A stretch of 64,000 nucleotides of DNA from Larsenimonas rhizosphaerae (GCF_023700005.1 NZ_JAMLJK010000001.1:831366-895365), one strand, 5' to 3'. Numbered from the stretch's first letter, positions 1-13,735 are shown. The notes: generated from the letters alone by a model not told the origin. A program made the numbers and translations.

Positions 1-363
1 GATGATGATCGTGCCGGGTGGCTCGACCGCCTCAGTGAGCTGCTGGCCGAGTACCGGGATCGCGATGACAGCGTGGTGATTGCCTGCTCGGCGCTCAAGG
101 GGCGTTATCGGCAGCATTTGCGCGAGGGAGGTGATGACAAGTTGATTGCGCTGTACCTGGACGGCAGTTATGCCCTTATTCATGCGAGAATGAGCAGACG
201 GTCCGATCACTTCTTTTCATCGAACATGCTGGCCAGCCAGTTCCAGACGCTTGAGCCGCCCATCGGCGGTGAGGCCTTCAATATCGACATCAGTCTTTCG
301 CCGGAGGGCGTCATGGATCAATGCCTGCGGGTCGTCGATAACTCACGCCAGCCCGGGCGCTGA
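1..363 (+). CDS. gntK: Gluconokinase, C-terminal part (truncated by window start)
   Basis: Reading frame 1 is open from the first base to a TGA at 361-363, so the 5' end of the gene lies outside the window. The visible 120 residues carry features of the small GntK/IdnK-type gluconokinases (P-loop kinase fold). These include VIACSALKGRYR, where these kinases have a conserved SALK-Y-R motif, then LIALYLDGSYALIHARM and the HFFSSNMLASQFQTLEPP segment that binds gluconate and ATP. The enzyme phosphorylates gluconate to 6-phosphogluconate in the cytoplasm, feeding the Entner-Doudoroff or pentose phosphate route. The Walker A motif is outside the window. The gene converges on a LacI-family regulator with only 4 bp between the stop codons. 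Confidence 0.9.
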   Translation, partial: DDDRAGWLDRLSELLAEYRDRDDSVVIACSALKGRYRQHLREGGDDKLIALYLDGSYALIHARMSRRSDHFFSSNMLASQFQTLEPPIGGEAFNIDISLSPEGVMDQCLRVVDNSRQPGR

Positions 364-367
364 GTCA

Positions 368-1399
368 TCAGCGCCTGGTACGTGTCGTACTGGCTCGCCA
401 GGCGATCTCGAAGCCGACATCCAGGCTGGATGACAGGGAGGAATCACCCTCGAGCCTGGCCAGCAGACGGCGCGCCGCTTCCTGGCCAATGGTGCGGCGT
501 GGTGTCATGACCGTGGTCAGTGCCGGCTCGGTCGAGGCGGTGATATCCATGCCATTGAAGCCTGCCAGCGCCAGATCATCCGGCAGCAGGATGCCGCGTC
601 GCTGACATTCGAACAGCGCGCCGGCGGCCAGATCGTCATTGCACATGAACAGGGCATCCAGGGATGGCCAGCGTGTCATCATGTCGTTGAGCAGTGCACC
701 GCCAAACCGAAAGCTGGAGGGGCGGGTGGTGGTCATGCAGATATCATCACGCCGCCCTGCCTCACGCAGGGCACGTTGCCAGCCCTGGTGCCGCTGCCGG
801 GCACGGTAGTCCATCCGGGCCCCGCCAAAACCGATTTGCTGAAACCCTGCCTCGATCAGTGCCTGTGTCATGCTGTAGCCGGCCTTTTCATGGTCGAGCC
901 CGACCGACATGTCAATCGGGGTGTCTGAAAGCCCCATGATTTCCACGACGGGTAGCCCGGAACGCGACAGCAGGGAAAGTGTACGGTCAGTGTGTTGACC
1001 GCTGGGAAGAATGAAGCCCTCCACGCCATACCCCAGATAGGTACTGACCAGATGTTCTTCTTCCTGCAGGGAATAGCCCGAGTGCCCCAGCAGTACCTGA
1101 TAGCCGGTGTCCTGAACAATGTCATCGACGCCACGCAGCACGTCTGAAAAAACGCCGTTGGACAGGGACGGTACCAGAAGCGCTATCGCGTGTGTCCGGG
1201 CACTGGCCAGGCTTCCGGCCTGTCGATTGGGGATGTAGCCCAGGGCGTCAACCGCATCGAGAATGCGCTGGCGCAGCGGGTCCGCGACCTTGTCCGGCTG
1301 GCGCAGGGCTCGTGATACGGTGATCTTGCTGACGCCGACGTGTTCGGCTACATCGCCCAGCGTAATGCGGCCCGAACCCGGGCGGTTGCGCCGGCTCAT
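368..1399 (-). CDS. gntR: LacI-family transcriptional regulator, GntR-type
   Basis: A 343-residue LacI/GalR-family repressor. An N-terminal helix-turn-helix (ITLGDVAEHVGVSKITVSRAL, about residues 12-32) is followed by the hinge helix and a periplasmic-binding-protein-like sensor domain (ALLVPSLSNGVFSDVL onward). The start at 1399 (MSRRNRPGSG) was chosen because it sits just before the HTH as in the family; the frame extends upstream without conserved sequence. It resembles the gluconate-responsive GntR subgroup, and its position beside gluconokinase supports gluconate or a phosphorylated derivative as inducer. The ligand assignment is inference from context. Confidence 0.85.
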   Translation of the reverse strand: MSRRNRPGSGRITLGDVAEHVGVSKITVSRALRQPDKVADPLRQRILDAVDALGYIPNRQAGSLASARTHAIALLVPSLSNGVFSDVLRGVDDIVQDTGYQVLLGHSGYSLQEEEHLVSTYLGYGVEGFILPSGQHTDRTLSLLSRSGLPVVEIMGLSDTPIDMSVGLDHEKAGYSMTQALIEAGFQQIGFGGARMDYRARQRHQGWQRALREAGRRDDICMTTTRPSSFRFGGALLNDMMTRWPSLDALFMCNDDLAAGALFECQRRGILLPDDLALAGFNGMDITASTEPALTTVMTPRRTIGQEAARRLLARLEGDSSLSSSLDVGFEIAWRASTTRTRR

Positions 1400-1520
1400 G
1401 GCCGCACGTCCCTGGCATGAAATGGCTTGCCGGCATCCGGCATCGACATGGCAATCATCCTGAGCATGAAGTTGAGAGGAAGCGGTGTGGTACATCGCAA
1501 GGTGTCATGGATGGTGATGC

Positions 1521-2441
1521 TCATCCAGCTGCCAGCCATAACACCATCATCGGCGGCGCAAGCAGAGACAGCAGGAAGCCGCTGACCAGCGCCAGCGGAA
1601 CACAGGTTATGCCACCACTGCGGCTCAACATCGGCAACGTGACATCCATGGCCGTTGCTCCGCAGTAGCCTACCGCCAGTTCCGGCGTGCGTCGGGCAAT
1701 CAAGGGCACCAGCAGCAGGGCAATCAGTTCGCGACCCAGGTCGTTCAGCAGGGCCACGCCGCCCCACAGCGAGCCGAGCTGATCCGTCATCAGGATGCCG
1801 GACAGGGAGTACCAGCCAAAGCCCGAGGCCAGCGCCAGCCCCTGGGTTACTGGCAGGCCAAGCACCAATGCCGCGACGATTCCGGCCAGTTGTGATGTCA
1901 CCAGCACGGTTACTGCAATCAGTACACCGCGTCGATTGAGAATAAGCTCCCGCAGGGGCAGCCCTGCCTGTTTCAGCTGTGCTCCAATCAGGGCCAGCAG
2001 CACGTAGAGTGCCACTTCTGCCCACTGGCTGCCGTGCGTTGCCAGACTCGGCAACAGACGACCCAGCAGGCATCCCAGACCAACCAGCCCGATCAGAAGC
2101 GCGCCATCAATCAACGAAGAGGCAATGGATACGGGGGGAGGCGGTGCAACATCAGCAGCCGGGCGGTTTACGGCGCGGGCGCGGTAGCACCGCGCCAGTC
2201 CCCACAGTCCGATACCGTTCAATACACTCAACAGCCCGAGCAGCACCAGCGCATGGCCGGCCATCCGGGTCAGGTTGCGGCCCAGATCATCCAGCCCGGC
2301 AAGCCCAAGCCCCATCAACGCCAGCAGCAGGTAAATGGTGGGCGTTACCAGGCGGTCTACGCGCCTTTTGGCCTGCTGTCCTTGCCACGGCAGCAGGTAG
2401 CCGGCGAGCAGCGGCACAATCATCCACCAGAGTCCGGCCAT
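1521..2441 (-). CDS. lysO: LysO-family lysine exporter
   Basis: A 306-residue membrane protein with about eight hydrophobic segments. It has the C-terminal signature of the LysO (YbjE, DUF340) family: GFGWYSLSG, then LLNDLGRELIALL, then GYCGATAMDVTLP and a final hydrophobic SGFLLSLLAPP. LysO in E. coli exports L-lysine and the toxic analogue thialysine through the inner membrane, so the same role is likely here. The central loop (about residues 85-105) is Pro/Ala-rich and poorly conserved. The gene is on the same strand as the upstream DUF3108 gene, 66 bp away, and could share a transcript with it. Confidence 0.85.
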   Translation of the reverse strand: MAGLWWMIVPLLAGYLLPWQGQQAKRRVDRLVTPTIYLLLALMGLGLAGLDDLGRNLTRMAGHALVLLGLLSVLNGIGLWGLARCYRARAVNRPAADVAPPPPVSIASSLIDGALLIGLVGLGCLLGRLLPSLATHGSQWAEVALYVLLALIGAQLKQAGLPLRELILNRRGVLIAVTVLVTSQLAGIVAALVLGLPVTQGLALASGFGWYSLSGILMTDQLGSLWGGVALLNDLGRELIALLLVPLIARRTPELAVGYCGATAMDVTLPMLSRSGGITCVPLALVSGFLLSLLAPPMMVLWLAAG

Positions 2442-2507
2442 GGTGTCTACATCCTTTCACGTCAAGGCGCCTGTTTGGCTCAAGGGGCGCATTGTAGGCA
2501 AAACCGC

Positions 2508-3194
2508 TTACGGTGTCCCGGGTCCGGATGTCAGGTGAGTCAGGCGCAGTCGCGCCTTCACTGTATCGTCCTTCAGGTAATCGAGACTCAGGATCAGGCC
2601 AGGCGTATCAGTGCTGAGCGCTGCGTTGATCACGCTGTCCGAATGCCCCTCCCGCCAGGCGTGAATATGGCGCGCGGCCAGTGAGCCTGCCGGCGTGGTG
2701 ACCGGTGCCGCTGACGTAACGCGGTAGAGGTAGTGGCGTGCCTTGCCCTTTTCATTCATGTAGTCGAACCGGCAGGGTGGTTGATCGTTGGTGCGACAGC
2801 GCGCTGCATCAAGTGACAGACCCAGCTGTACCAGCGCCGTCTGGCGGTCCGGCAAAGTGGCAAGATCCTGCCTGTCCAGGCGGTAATCGTGGCTGATGCC
2901 CAGCAGGTGGTATCCACCTCGATAGGCGATGGCTTCAAGCGGTGCGCCGGCCACGAAGCGTCCGGTTTCCTCGCCGGTCGCAATGCTGATCCTGGCCTTC
3001 ATGTGGCTTTGCCAGTCATCGCCATGCGCCTTGAGGGTGTGCGACACGGTAGCGTCAGGCCAGCCCTTCACACTCAGGTGATAGGTGGCCTCGAAGGGGG
3101 TGATGGCCGGGCTGCGGGTCGATGATGTGCTTGCATGTGCAGGCAGGGCTGCGGTCAGCATCAGCAGCCATGCCAGATGAAGTTGACGGATCAA
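2508..3194 (-). CDS. DUF3108-like exported protein
   Basis: A 228-residue protein beginning at a TTG codon that overlaps the stop of the upstream ghrA-like gene (TTGA overlap), suggesting translational coupling. The first 21 residues form a signal peptide (hydrophobic LAWLLMLTAAL, then PAHA and a likely cleavage site), so the product should be periplasmic. The sequence PFEATYHLSVKGWPDATVSHTL and the later LRLTHL pattern are typical of the DUF3108 family, a beta-rich periplasmic fold of unknown function. Two cysteines (about 133 and 140) are close together. No enzymatic motif was recognised. Confidence 0.75.
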   Translation of the reverse strand: MIRQLHLAWLLMLTAALPAHASTSSTRSPAITPFEATYHLSVKGWPDATVSHTLKAHGDDWQSHMKARISIATGEETGRFVAGAPLEAIAYRGGYHLLGISHDYRLDRQDLATLPDRQTALVQLGLSLDAARCRTNDQPPCRFDYMNEKGKARHYLYRVTSAAPVTTPAGSLAARHIHAWREGHSDSVINAALSTDTPGLILSLDYLKDDTVKARLRLTHLTSGPGTP

Positions 3195-4123
3195 TAGCCT
3201 GCCTCCCTGCTGACGGCCTCTGACAAATCCTTCCTGGCAATGGCCTGAAGGTACGACACCAGCTGGTCGATGGCGCCCTTGATCGGCGTTGGCCCGGAAA
3301 TGTGTGGGGTAATCAGCACGTTGTCATACCCCCGGATGGGGTGATCCGCGTTCAGCGGTTCCTCGGGGAAGACATCCAGCACGGCGCCTCGCAGATGTCC
3401 CTCATCCAGTCGTGCCATCAGGTCCTCCAGCACAAGGGTGGTGCCACGACCGATGTTGATCACCACAGCGCCTTTCGGCAGACAGCCCAGTAACTGATGG
3501 TTGAGGTAGCCCCGGGTGAGAGGCGTATCGGGCAGCAGGTTGATGACCACACGGCTTTTGGACAGTAACGGGGCCAGCGCCTGCTCACCTGCGTGGGTCG
3601 TGACATGATCCAGATGTTTTTCATGACGACTCCAGCCATGAACCGGAAAGCCATCGGCAGCGATGGTCTGGGCGACATAACGGCCGATGGTGCCCAGACC
3701 CAGTACGCAGACAGGCCAGTCCTGCCTGTCTTCAAGCCCCCGAGGCTGCCAGACGCCCTTGCGCTGATCCCGGTGGTAATGATCCATGTTTCTGTAGAAA
3801 TGCAGCAGCCCGTAGCGCACGTACTCGGTCATGAAGGGTTCCATGCCAGCGCCCTTCAGCTTGAAGACCGGTACGTCCGGCAGGGCAGCGCTGTTCAGGA
3901 GCGCATCCACGCCGGCGCCCAGGTTCAGGATGGCCTGCAGCCGCTGGTCCTGTGCGGCCAGCAGCGCGGTGGGCGGCTGCCAGACAATCAGTATCTCGGC
4001 CGGAACAGAGCCGACCTCGTCCGTCGTGTCGACCCGCGCGTCCGGAAAGGCATCCTGCAAGGCGCTCTGCCAGCAGGCAGCCTTCTGAAGGTCATGAATC
4101 AGGATGTGCACAAACGCCTCCAT
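3191..4123 (-). CDS. ghrA: Glyoxylate/hydroxypyruvate reductase A-like dehydrogenase
   Basis: A 310-residue D-2-hydroxyacid dehydrogenase. The start at 4123 (MEAFVHILIHD) gives the usual GhrA length; the open frame upstream is not conserved. The NAD(P)-binding motif LGLGTIGRYVAQTIA lies near residue 140, followed by VVINIGRGTTLV (active-site Arg region), FPEEPLNADHPI (Glu region) and LITPHISGPT (catalytic His region). GhrA reduces glyoxylate to glycolate and hydroxypyruvate to glycerate with NADPH in the cytoplasm. It is transcribed divergently from doeA across about 260 bp and overlaps the next gene downstream. Substrate specificity is inferred from family resemblance only. Confidence 0.85.
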   Translation of the reverse strand: MEAFVHILIHDLQKAACWQSALQDAFPDARVDTTDEVGSVPAEILIVWQPPTALLAAQDQRLQAILNLGAGVDALLNSAALPDVPVFKLKGAGMEPFMTEYVRYGLLHFYRNMDHYHRDQRKGVWQPRGLEDRQDWPVCVLGLGTIGRYVAQTIAADGFPVHGWSRHEKHLDHVTTHAGEQALAPLLSKSRVVINLLPDTPLTRGYLNHQLLGCLPKGAVVINIGRGTTLVLEDLMARLDEGHLRGAVLDVFPEEPLNADHPIRGYDNVLITPHISGPTPIKGAIDQLVSYLQAIARKDLSEAVSREAGY

Positions 4124-4383
4124 GAAATAGTGACAGTACAGCAGGCCATGCCCGCCCTGCAGGCACGTTAGCGCGAGCAATGGGGCCAGAGCCAGGGGAA
4201 AGTGCTGTTTTGGCAAGTGCTTATATTTTCTTTGACCCTGCACGAGTCTGAGGTGCAGACTCATGAACAGGTCGGCGAGAGATCGATCACGTGATGACCC
4301 CGCGCGCCAGAATGCATCGTCTAGAGTTTGCAGGGCTGAAGCAGACTCTGCTAGTGATTATAAAAACGTTGGGCGAGCAAGCG

Positions 4384-5589
4384 ATGACGACACCAAAGAA
4401 GATTCCCTCGGTAACCCTGCCCTTCAGCCGTCAGGAGTATGCACAACGGCTTCGCAAGGTACGCGCTTCCATGGCTCGACGAGGCCTGGATGTGCTGATT
4501 ATCTATGACCCGTCCAACATGGGGTGGCTGACCGGCTATGACGGCTGGTCGTTTTACGTGCATCAATGTGTACTGGTCGGTCTGGAGGGTGAGCCTGTCT
4601 GGTATGGCCGGCGCCAGGACAGTAATGGAGCAGTGCGAACCTGCTACATGAATCCCGATACGCATGTGCTGTACTACCCCGACTATTACGTCCAGAACCC
4701 GGACATGCATCCCATGGAGTTTCTGGCGCAGTCGGTGTTGCCCGAGTGGGGGTGGGACCGCTGTGTGATCGGCGTGGAAATGGATAACTACTATTTTTCC
4801 GCCAAGGCCTTTACGAGCCTGCAAAGGCATCTGCCACATGCACGGTTTGACGATGCCACGGCCCTGGTCAACTGGTGCCGGGCCATCAAGTCACCGACCG
4901 AAATTGACTACATGCGCTGCGCTGCACGCATTGTCGAGCACATGCATGCCTGCATTCTTGACATGATCGAGCCGGGGCTCCCCAAGAATCGGCTGGTGGC
5001 GGAAATCTATCGGGCCGGTATCGAAGGCGTCGATGGCCACGGTGGTGATTATCCGGCCATCGTGCCGCTGTTGCCGACAGGTCCGGACGCTGCCGCACCT
5101 CATTTGACCTGGGACGATACCCCGTTCAAGAAAGGCGAGGGCACCTTCTTCGAGATTGCCGGGTGTTACAAGCGCTACCATGCGCCACTGTCGCGTACCA
5201 TTTTCCTTGGAAGGCCGACCCGGGACTTTATTCGAGGGGAGGCAGCGTTGCTGGAAGGCATCGATAACGGACTGGCCATCGCGCGGCCTGGCAATAGATG
5301 CAGTGACGTGGCAAAGGCGCTCGGCGCGGCGATGGACAAGTACGGGTTCGACCGGGGAGGCGCACGCTGTGGCTACCCCATCGGGATCAGTTATCCACCG
5401 GACTGGGGCGAGCGCACCATGAGCCTGCGCCCCACTGACAATACCGTGCTCGAACCTGGCATGACCTTTCACTTCATGCCAGGCATGTGGATGGCTGACT
5501 GGGGGCTGGAAATTACCGAGACGATTCTGATTACCGAACATGGGGCAGAGCCCTTGTGTTCCTTTCCGCGTCAGCTGTTTGTCAAATAA
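4384..5589 (+). CDS. doeA: Ectoine hydrolase DoeA
   Basis: A 401-residue member of the M24 (creatinase/Xaa-Pro peptidase) fold, with an N-terminal creatinase-like domain to about residue 155 and a pita-bread domain after it. The start at 4384 (MTTPKKIPSV) gives a length close to that of known DoeA proteins. DoeA opens the ectoine ring to N-alpha- and N-gamma-acetyl-diaminobutyrate, the first step in using this compatible solute as a nutrient. Where metallopeptidases of the family have the DxG...D metal-ligand pattern, this protein reads FFEIAGCYKRYHAPLSRT, which resembles creatinase and suggests the metal pair is absent. The assignment rests on sequence plus the following doeB and doeX. Confidence 0.93.
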   Translation: MTTPKKIPSVTLPFSRQEYAQRLRKVRASMARRGLDVLIIYDPSNMGWLTGYDGWSFYVHQCVLVGLEGEPVWYGRRQDSNGAVRTCYMNPDTHVLYYPDYYVQNPDMHPMEFLAQSVLPEWGWDRCVIGVEMDNYYFSAKAFTSLQRHLPHARFDDATALVNWCRAIKSPTEIDYMRCAARIVEHMHACILDMIEPGLPKNRLVAEIYRAGIEGVDGHGGDYPAIVPLLPTGPDAAAPHLTWDDTPFKKGEGTFFEIAGCYKRYHAPLSRTIFLGRPTRDFIRGEAALLEGIDNGLAIARPGNRCSDVAKALGAAMDKYGFDRGGARCGYPIGISYPPDWGERTMSLRPTDNTVLEPGMTFHFMPGMWMADWGLEITETILITEHGAEPLCSFPRQLFVK

Positions 5590-5643
5590 TATCCGGGCCT
5601 GCTGACATCATCGTGTGCGGCGGCCCCCTGCTGGAGAACAATA

Positions 5644-6651
5644 ATGCGCGAGAGTCCCATCTCTTCCACGGTTGATTTCGATGCCGACGGCGTACAGCAC
5701 GGGTATTTGAAACTGCCGGTATCTCACGATGAGTCTGCCTGGGGCGCGATCATGATACCGATTACCGTGGTCAGGAACGGCGACGGACCGACCGCCCTGT
5801 TGACCGGAGGAAACCACGGTGACGAGTACGAGGGCATTACGGCCCTGTTGAAGTTGTCAAGCCGGCTGAAGGCCGCAGATATTCAGGGGCGGGTCATCAT
5901 CGTACCGATGATGAATCCCCCAGCCGCCGAGGCCGGCCGCCGGACATCGCCCATGGACAAGGGCAACCTGAATCGCTCTTTCCCCGGCGACCCGGATGGC
6001 AGTCCGACCCGGCAGATTGCGGATTATTTTACCCGGTATCTGGTACCAATGTGTGATTACGCCCTCGATCTGCATTCCGGTGGACGGACGCTGGATATAC
6101 TGCCCTTCGCGGCGGCGCACCGGCTGGATGATCTGGCACTGGAGCGCAAGAGCATGGAAGGCGCAATGGCCTTCGGCGCCCAGACGGCCATCATGATGTT
6201 TGAGCTTGATGCCTCGGCGCTTTATGACACGGTGGTAGAGCGTCAGGGCAAGGTGCTGGTGACGACCGAGCTGGGTGGTGGGGGGACATCGACACCCGGC
6301 AGTATCGAGTTGACCGAGCGCGGGGTGCGTAACTTCCTGATCTTTTCCGGGGTCATGGAGGGAGAGCTGACCCGCTCGGCCCATCAGCGTTATGTCGAAA
6401 TGCCGGATGCCAGCTGCTACGTGCAAAGCGAGCATGCTGGTCTGCTCGAGATGACCTGTGCCCTGGGTGGCCAGGTTCGGCAGGGTGAGGTGGTGGCGCG
6501 TATCTACGACATTACCCGAACCGGTACCGACCCGGTGGAGTATCATGCCGGGCGCGATGGCATCGTGCTGGCACGCCGCTTCCCTGCCCGGGTAAACATG
6601 GGAGATACGCTGGTGGTCATCGGTGAGGAGGTAGCCACCCTTGAGCGCTAA
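5644..6651 (+). CDS. doeB: N-alpha-acetyl-L-2,4-diaminobutyrate deacetylase DoeB
   Basis: A 335-residue zinc hydrolase of the succinylglutamate desuccinylase/aspartoacylase family. Zinc-binding motifs are visible: GGNHGDEYEG (His and Glu, about residue 57), then YALDLHSGGR (His, about residue 143). The family's Asn/Arg motif appears as GNLNRSFPG. DoeB removes the acetyl group made available by DoeA, releasing L-2,4-diaminobutyrate and acetate in the cytoplasm. The ATG at 5644 is preceded by GGAG. The gene lies 54 bp after doeA and is followed immediately by doeX, as in the Halomonas elongata doe cluster. Confidence 0.93.
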   Translation: MRESPISSTVDFDADGVQHGYLKLPVSHDESAWGAIMIPITVVRNGDGPTALLTGGNHGDEYEGITALLKLSSRLKAADIQGRVIIVPMMNPPAAEAGRRTSPMDKGNLNRSFPGDPDGSPTRQIADYFTRYLVPMCDYALDLHSGGRTLDILPFAAAHRLDDLALERKSMEGAMAFGAQTAIMMFELDASALYDTVVERQGKVLVTTELGGGGTSTPGSIELTERGVRNFLIFSGVMEGELTRSAHQRYVEMPDASCYVQSEHAGLLEMTCALGGQVRQGEVVARIYDITRTGTDPVEYHAGRDGIVLARRFPARVNMGDTLVVIGEEVATLER

Positions 6652-6661
6652 GGGGAGCAGT

Positions 6662-8943
<2,282 letters not shown>

Positions 8944-8954
8944 TGAACGAGTTC

Positions 8955-8982
8955 ATGCCGACCTTCGGGTCGGCATTTTCTT
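8955..8982 (+). terminator. Intrinsic terminator of pyrG
   Basis: A perfect 9-bp stem, ATGCCGACC and GGTCGGCAT, closes a TTCG tetraloop and is followed by TTTTC. It starts 11 bp after the pyrG stop and separates pyrG from eno. Confidence 0.85.
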
Positions 8983-9120
8983 GTCTGAACACTACAATGA
9001 CGCAGCTCGCCACTGGAATAACGGCGGCCAGGCTGGCATGTTAGGCCAGCGACTTTAGTGAAATGACGCGATCATGGTGTTGTTCGCGGCGTTTTCGATC
9101 TAGAACTCAGGGATACCTGA

Positions 9121-10434
<1,314 letters not shown>

Positions 10435-10521
10435 GCGCTGAATCATTCGCGCTGCATGCCTCCGGGGCCGCCGTTTTTGCATGTCGGCCCCGAACTGTCT
10501 GCCATCTGATCGGCAGGCACT

Positions 10522-10550
10522 AAAAAGGCGCCTCATGGGCGCCTTTTTTT
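10522..10550. terminator. Bidirectional terminator between eno and fdxA
   Basis: The arms AAAAAGGCGCC and GGCGCCTTTTT flank a five-base loop (TCATG). There is a T-run on the plus strand and, because of the A-run, also on the minus strand, so it can end both eno and the converging fdxA. Confidence 0.9.
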
Positions 10551-10571
10551 CATCCGTGCAGTAGCTGGTGT

Positions 10572-10895
10572 CTAGCGCTCCAGCTTGTCTGCCTTGCCTT
10601 CCTTGCCGTTCATCTCGTCAGCATCGTCAAGCGCATCCTTGCGTTCGCTGATGTTGGGCCAGACTTCGGCCAGCTCGGCATTGATTTCGATGAATTTCTC
10701 CTGGCCCTCGGGCAACTCGTCTTCCGAGAAGATGGCCTCGGCCGGACATTCCGGTTCGCACAGGGCACAGTCAATGCATTCGTCGGGATGAATGACGAGA
10801 AAGTTGGGGCCTTCATAGAAGCAGTCTACCGGGCAGACTTCCACGCAATCGGTGTACTTGCACTGAATGCAGTTTTCGGTGACGACGAACGTCAT
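10572..10895 (-). CDS. fdxA: Ferredoxin FdxA (7Fe type)
   Basis: A 107-residue ferredoxin with two cluster-binding motifs near the N-terminus: [17 protein letters not shown] (residues 9-25) and [12 protein letters not shown] (about 41-52). The first motif has the spacing expected for a 3Fe-4S site and the second for a 4Fe-4S site, as in Azotobacter/Pseudomonas FdxA. The long acidic C-terminal tail ([17 protein letters not shown]) is typical of this family. It is a soluble low-potential electron carrier; its partner is not evident. The fdxA-mutS-pncC-recA order is widely conserved in pseudomonads and relatives. Confidence 0.95.
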   Translation of the reverse strand: MTFVVTENCIQCKYTDCVEVCPVDCFYEGPNFLVIHPDECIDCALCEPECPAEAIFSEDELPEGQEKFIEINAELAEVWPNISERKDALDDADEMNGKEGKADKLER

Positions 10896-10966
10896 TGTGT
10901 TACTCCTCGGTCACGGATGAGCAGGGGCATCAAGGCCCGTTGCCTCAATTTATCGGTATTTTAGAG

Positions 10967-11004
10967 GGCGTGTGGCGCGGGCGGCAAGCACCGGGCCACA
11001 CGCC
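10967..11004. repeat. Inverted repeat downstream of mutS
   Basis: A perfect 10-bp inverted repeat, GGCGTGTGGC at 10967-10976 and GCCACACGCC at 10995-11004, is separated by 18 bases. It lies 53 bp after the mutS stop and in the fdxA upstream region. No T-run follows on the minus strand, so it is not a classical terminator. It could end mutS transcription in another way or be an operator for fdxA. Confidence 0.5.
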
Positions 11005-11056
11005 GGGTATTGATAATGATGAACAGCCTGTACAGATCGGCAGGTGTAGACCGAAC

Positions 11057-13624
11057 TTAAAGCTGCTGGCGCCAGGCATAGATCAGGGCCAGAGCGTCTC
11101 GGGGCGACAGTGTATCAGGATCGGTCTGACCAAGCGCCTCGATCACGGGATGAGGCAGTGCATCGAAGATATCGCCCTGATGGGGCATACCGGCGGGCTG
11201 CGTATCCTGCGTTGAGGCTCTGGCGGGTTGTTCGAGGCTGTCCAGCTTCTGTCGAGCCCGTTCGATCACCGGGCGTGGGACGCCGGCCAGCTGCGCTACC
11301 TGCAGGCCGTAGCTTTGACTGGCCGGACCGGGTTCCACCTTGTGCATAAAGACAATACTGTCCCCATGCTCTACGGCCGTAAGGTGTACGTTGCCAATGC
11401 CGTTGTGTTGATCTGCCAGCGCCGTCATCTCGAAATAATGGGTCGCAAAGAGGGTATAGGCGCGGGTGCGGGCCAGATGTTCTGCACTGGCCCAGGCCAG
11501 TGACAGGCCATCGAAGGTGCTGGTGCCGCGGCCGATCTCGTCCATCAGCACCAGGCTTTCCTCAGTGGCGTTGTGCAGGATATTGGCGGTTTCGGTCATC
11601 TCGACCATGAAGGTTGACCTGCCACCGGCCAGATCATCCGAAGAACCGATACGGGTGAAAATACGATCCACCGGGCCAATGCTGGCACGATCTGCCGGGA
11701 CGGGGCTGCCGGTATGGGCCAGCAGGGCAATCAGGGCGTTCTGTCGCATGAAGGTGGATTTGCCACCCATGTTCGGGCCGGTAATCACCAGCATGCGGGC
11801 GTCGTCATTCAATGCCAGGTCATTGGGAACGAACGGGTGTGTGGACACGTGTTCGACGACCGGATGGCGGCCACCTTCTATCTCAAGCCCAGGGGCGCTG
11901 ACCAGATTCGGGCGTGTAAGTGCCAGGGTGCGTGCCCGTTCGGCGAAGCAGGCCAGCACGTCCAGCATGGCGAGTGCCTGGGCGGTGGATTGCAGCGCGA
12001 CCAGCTCATCGTTGAGCTGATCAATGAGCTGCTCGTAGAGCCATTTCTCACGTGCCAGGGCCCTGGTGCGGGCAGACAGGGCCTTGTCTTCAAATTGCTT
12101 GAGCTCCGGCAGGATGAAGCGTTCGGCATTTTTAAGCGTTTGTCGCCGGATGTATTCGGCCGGGGCCTGGGCTGCCTGAGCTCGGGAGATTTCGATGAAG
12201 TAGCCGTGCACACGGTTATAACCGACCTTCAGGCTCGATAGCCCCGTGCGTTCCTTTTCCCGGCGCTCGAGCTCGACCAGGTATTCGCCGGCGTGTTCAT
12301 GCAACCCACGGAGTTCATCCAGTTCGCTGTCAAAGCCGTCGGCGATTACGCCGCCATCACGAACCACTACCGGCGGGTTATCGATGATGGCCCGGCTCAG
12401 GGTATCGTCAAGCGTCGGATAGGGAACGATATGAGTTTTGAGGCCGTCGAGGGCGGTACCGTCAGGCAGTGGCGCCAGCAGCGCCTGCACAGCGGGAAGC
12501 GCCGACAGGGCATCGCGCAGTCGGGCCAGATCGCGTGGGCGTGCGCTGCGCAGTGCAACGCGGGCCAGAATTCGCTCGATATCGCCGATCGGTGAGAGGT
12601 GGTCACGGAAGGTCTCGAACCGATACTCTTCCTGCAGCACGTCAACAGCATCCTGCCTTGCAATGATGCGTGACTGATCGCGCAGCGGACGATTCAGCCA
12701 GCGCCTCAGCAACCGTGCGCCCATGGCCGTTTGAGTCGTGTCCCAGATGCTGGCCAGGGTATTGTCGCCGGTGCCGGCCAGGTTGATGTCAATCTCAAGG
12801 TTCCGACGGCTGGCGGCATCGATCACGATGGCTTCATCACGCAGCTCGACGGACAGTGAGGTGATATGGGGCAACTGGCTGCGCTGCGTGTCACGCACAT
12901 AGTCAAGCAGCACCCCGGCTGCAGTAATGGCCCGGTGCATATGAGCACACCCGAAGCCATTCAGGTCCTGCACGCCGAACTGATCGCACAGCAGCCGCTG
13001 AGCGGTTTCGAGATCAAACTGCCAGGCATGCTGGCGGCGAAGCCCCGGATGGTCAGCCAGGGCGCCGGGCAGTGGCAACTCGTCGGCCACCATCAGTTCA
13101 GCCGGGGCCAGCCGATGCACTTCAGCCAGCAGGTCGTCGTCGCTGTCGGCTTCAAGCACTGCAAATCGGCCACTGGAAAGCTCCAGCCAGCTGATGCCCC
13201 AGCCACCGTGATGTGCATGCAGGGCCACCAGTAGATTGTCATGCTGAGCGTCCAGCAGGGCTTCGTCATACAGAGTGCCGGGCGTGACGATACGCACGAC
13301 CTTGCGCTCAACCGGCCCCTTGCTGGTGGCCGGGTCGCCGATCTGCTCGCAGATCGCCACGGACTGTCCTGCCTTGACCAGTCTTGCCAGATAGCCCTCG
13401 GCACTGTGGTAGGGAACGCCGGCCATCGGGATCGGGCTGCCGGCCGATTGCCCGCGTGCCGTCAGGGTGATATCAAGCAGGGCCGCGGCGCGTTTGGCAT
13501 CATCAAAGAAGAGCTCGTAGAAATCGCCCATGCGATAGAACAGCAATACGTCGGGGTGCTCCCGCTTGATACGTAAATACTGCACCATCATGGGGGTGTG
13601 CGGTGTGGCGGCGTCTTGAGTCAC
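11057..13624 (-). CDS. mutS: DNA mismatch repair ATPase MutS
   Basis: An 855-residue MutS. The GTG start at 13624 ([17 protein letters not shown]) was chosen because the conserved TPMMxQYL block sits a few residues in, as in E. coli MutS (853 aa); upstream extension adds no conservation. The mismatch-recognition Phe-x-Glu is present in RMGDFYELF. The clamp and connector domains are followed by the ATPase with Walker [10 protein letters not shown] (about residue 620), Walker [16 protein letters not shown] and [11 protein letters not shown]. The protein recognises mispairs and recruits MutL. The extreme C-terminus keeps the short tetramerisation-like tail ([13 protein letters not shown]). Confidence 0.97.
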   Translation of the reverse strand: MTQDAATPHTPMMVQYLRIKREHPDVLLFYRMGDFYELFFDDAKRAAALLDITLTARGQSAGSPIPMAGVPYHSAEGYLARLVKAGQSVAICEQIGDPATSKGPVERKVVRIVTPGTLYDEALLDAQHDNLLVALHAHHGGWGISWLELSSGRFAVLEADSDDDLLAEVHRLAPAELMVADELPLPGALADHPGLRRQHAWQFDLETAQRLLCDQFGVQDLNGFGCAHMHRAITAAGVLLDYVRDTQRSQLPHITSLSVELRDEAIVIDAASRRNLEIDINLAGTGDNTLASIWDTTQTAMGARLLRRWLNRPLRDQSRIIARQDAVDVLQEEYRFETFRDHLSPIGDIERILARVALRSARPRDLARLRDALSALPAVQALLAPLPDGTALDGLKTHIVPYPTLDDTLSRAIIDNPPVVVRDGGVIADGFDSELDELRGLHEHAGEYLVELERREKERTGLSSLKVGYNRVHGYFIEISRAQAAQAPAEYIRRQTLKNAERFILPELKQFEDKALSARTRALAREKWLYEQLIDQLNDELVALQSTAQALAMLDVLACFAERARTLALTRPNLVSAPGLEIEGGRHPVVEHVSTHPFVPNDLALNDDARMLVITGPNMGGKSTFMRQNALIALLAHTGSPVPADRASIGPVDRIFTRIGSSDDLAGGRSTFMVEMTETANILHNATEESLVLMDEIGRGTSTFDGLSLAWASAEHLARTRAYTLFATHYFEMTALADQHNGIGNVHLTAVEHGDSIVFMHKVEPGPASQSYGLQVAQLAGVPRPVIERARQKLDSLEQPARASTQDTQPAGMPHQGDIFDALPHPVIEALGQTDPDTLSPRDALALIYAWRQQL

Positions 13625-13735
13625 AATCCTGCTCTTTATCCGGGGGCATCGATATAATGGGGCGAAGGGTAGCATGCCCGCCGACACGGATGTAGTTGTT
13701 ACCGGGCTGCCTGCCCTGTGCAGACAGGAGTATGT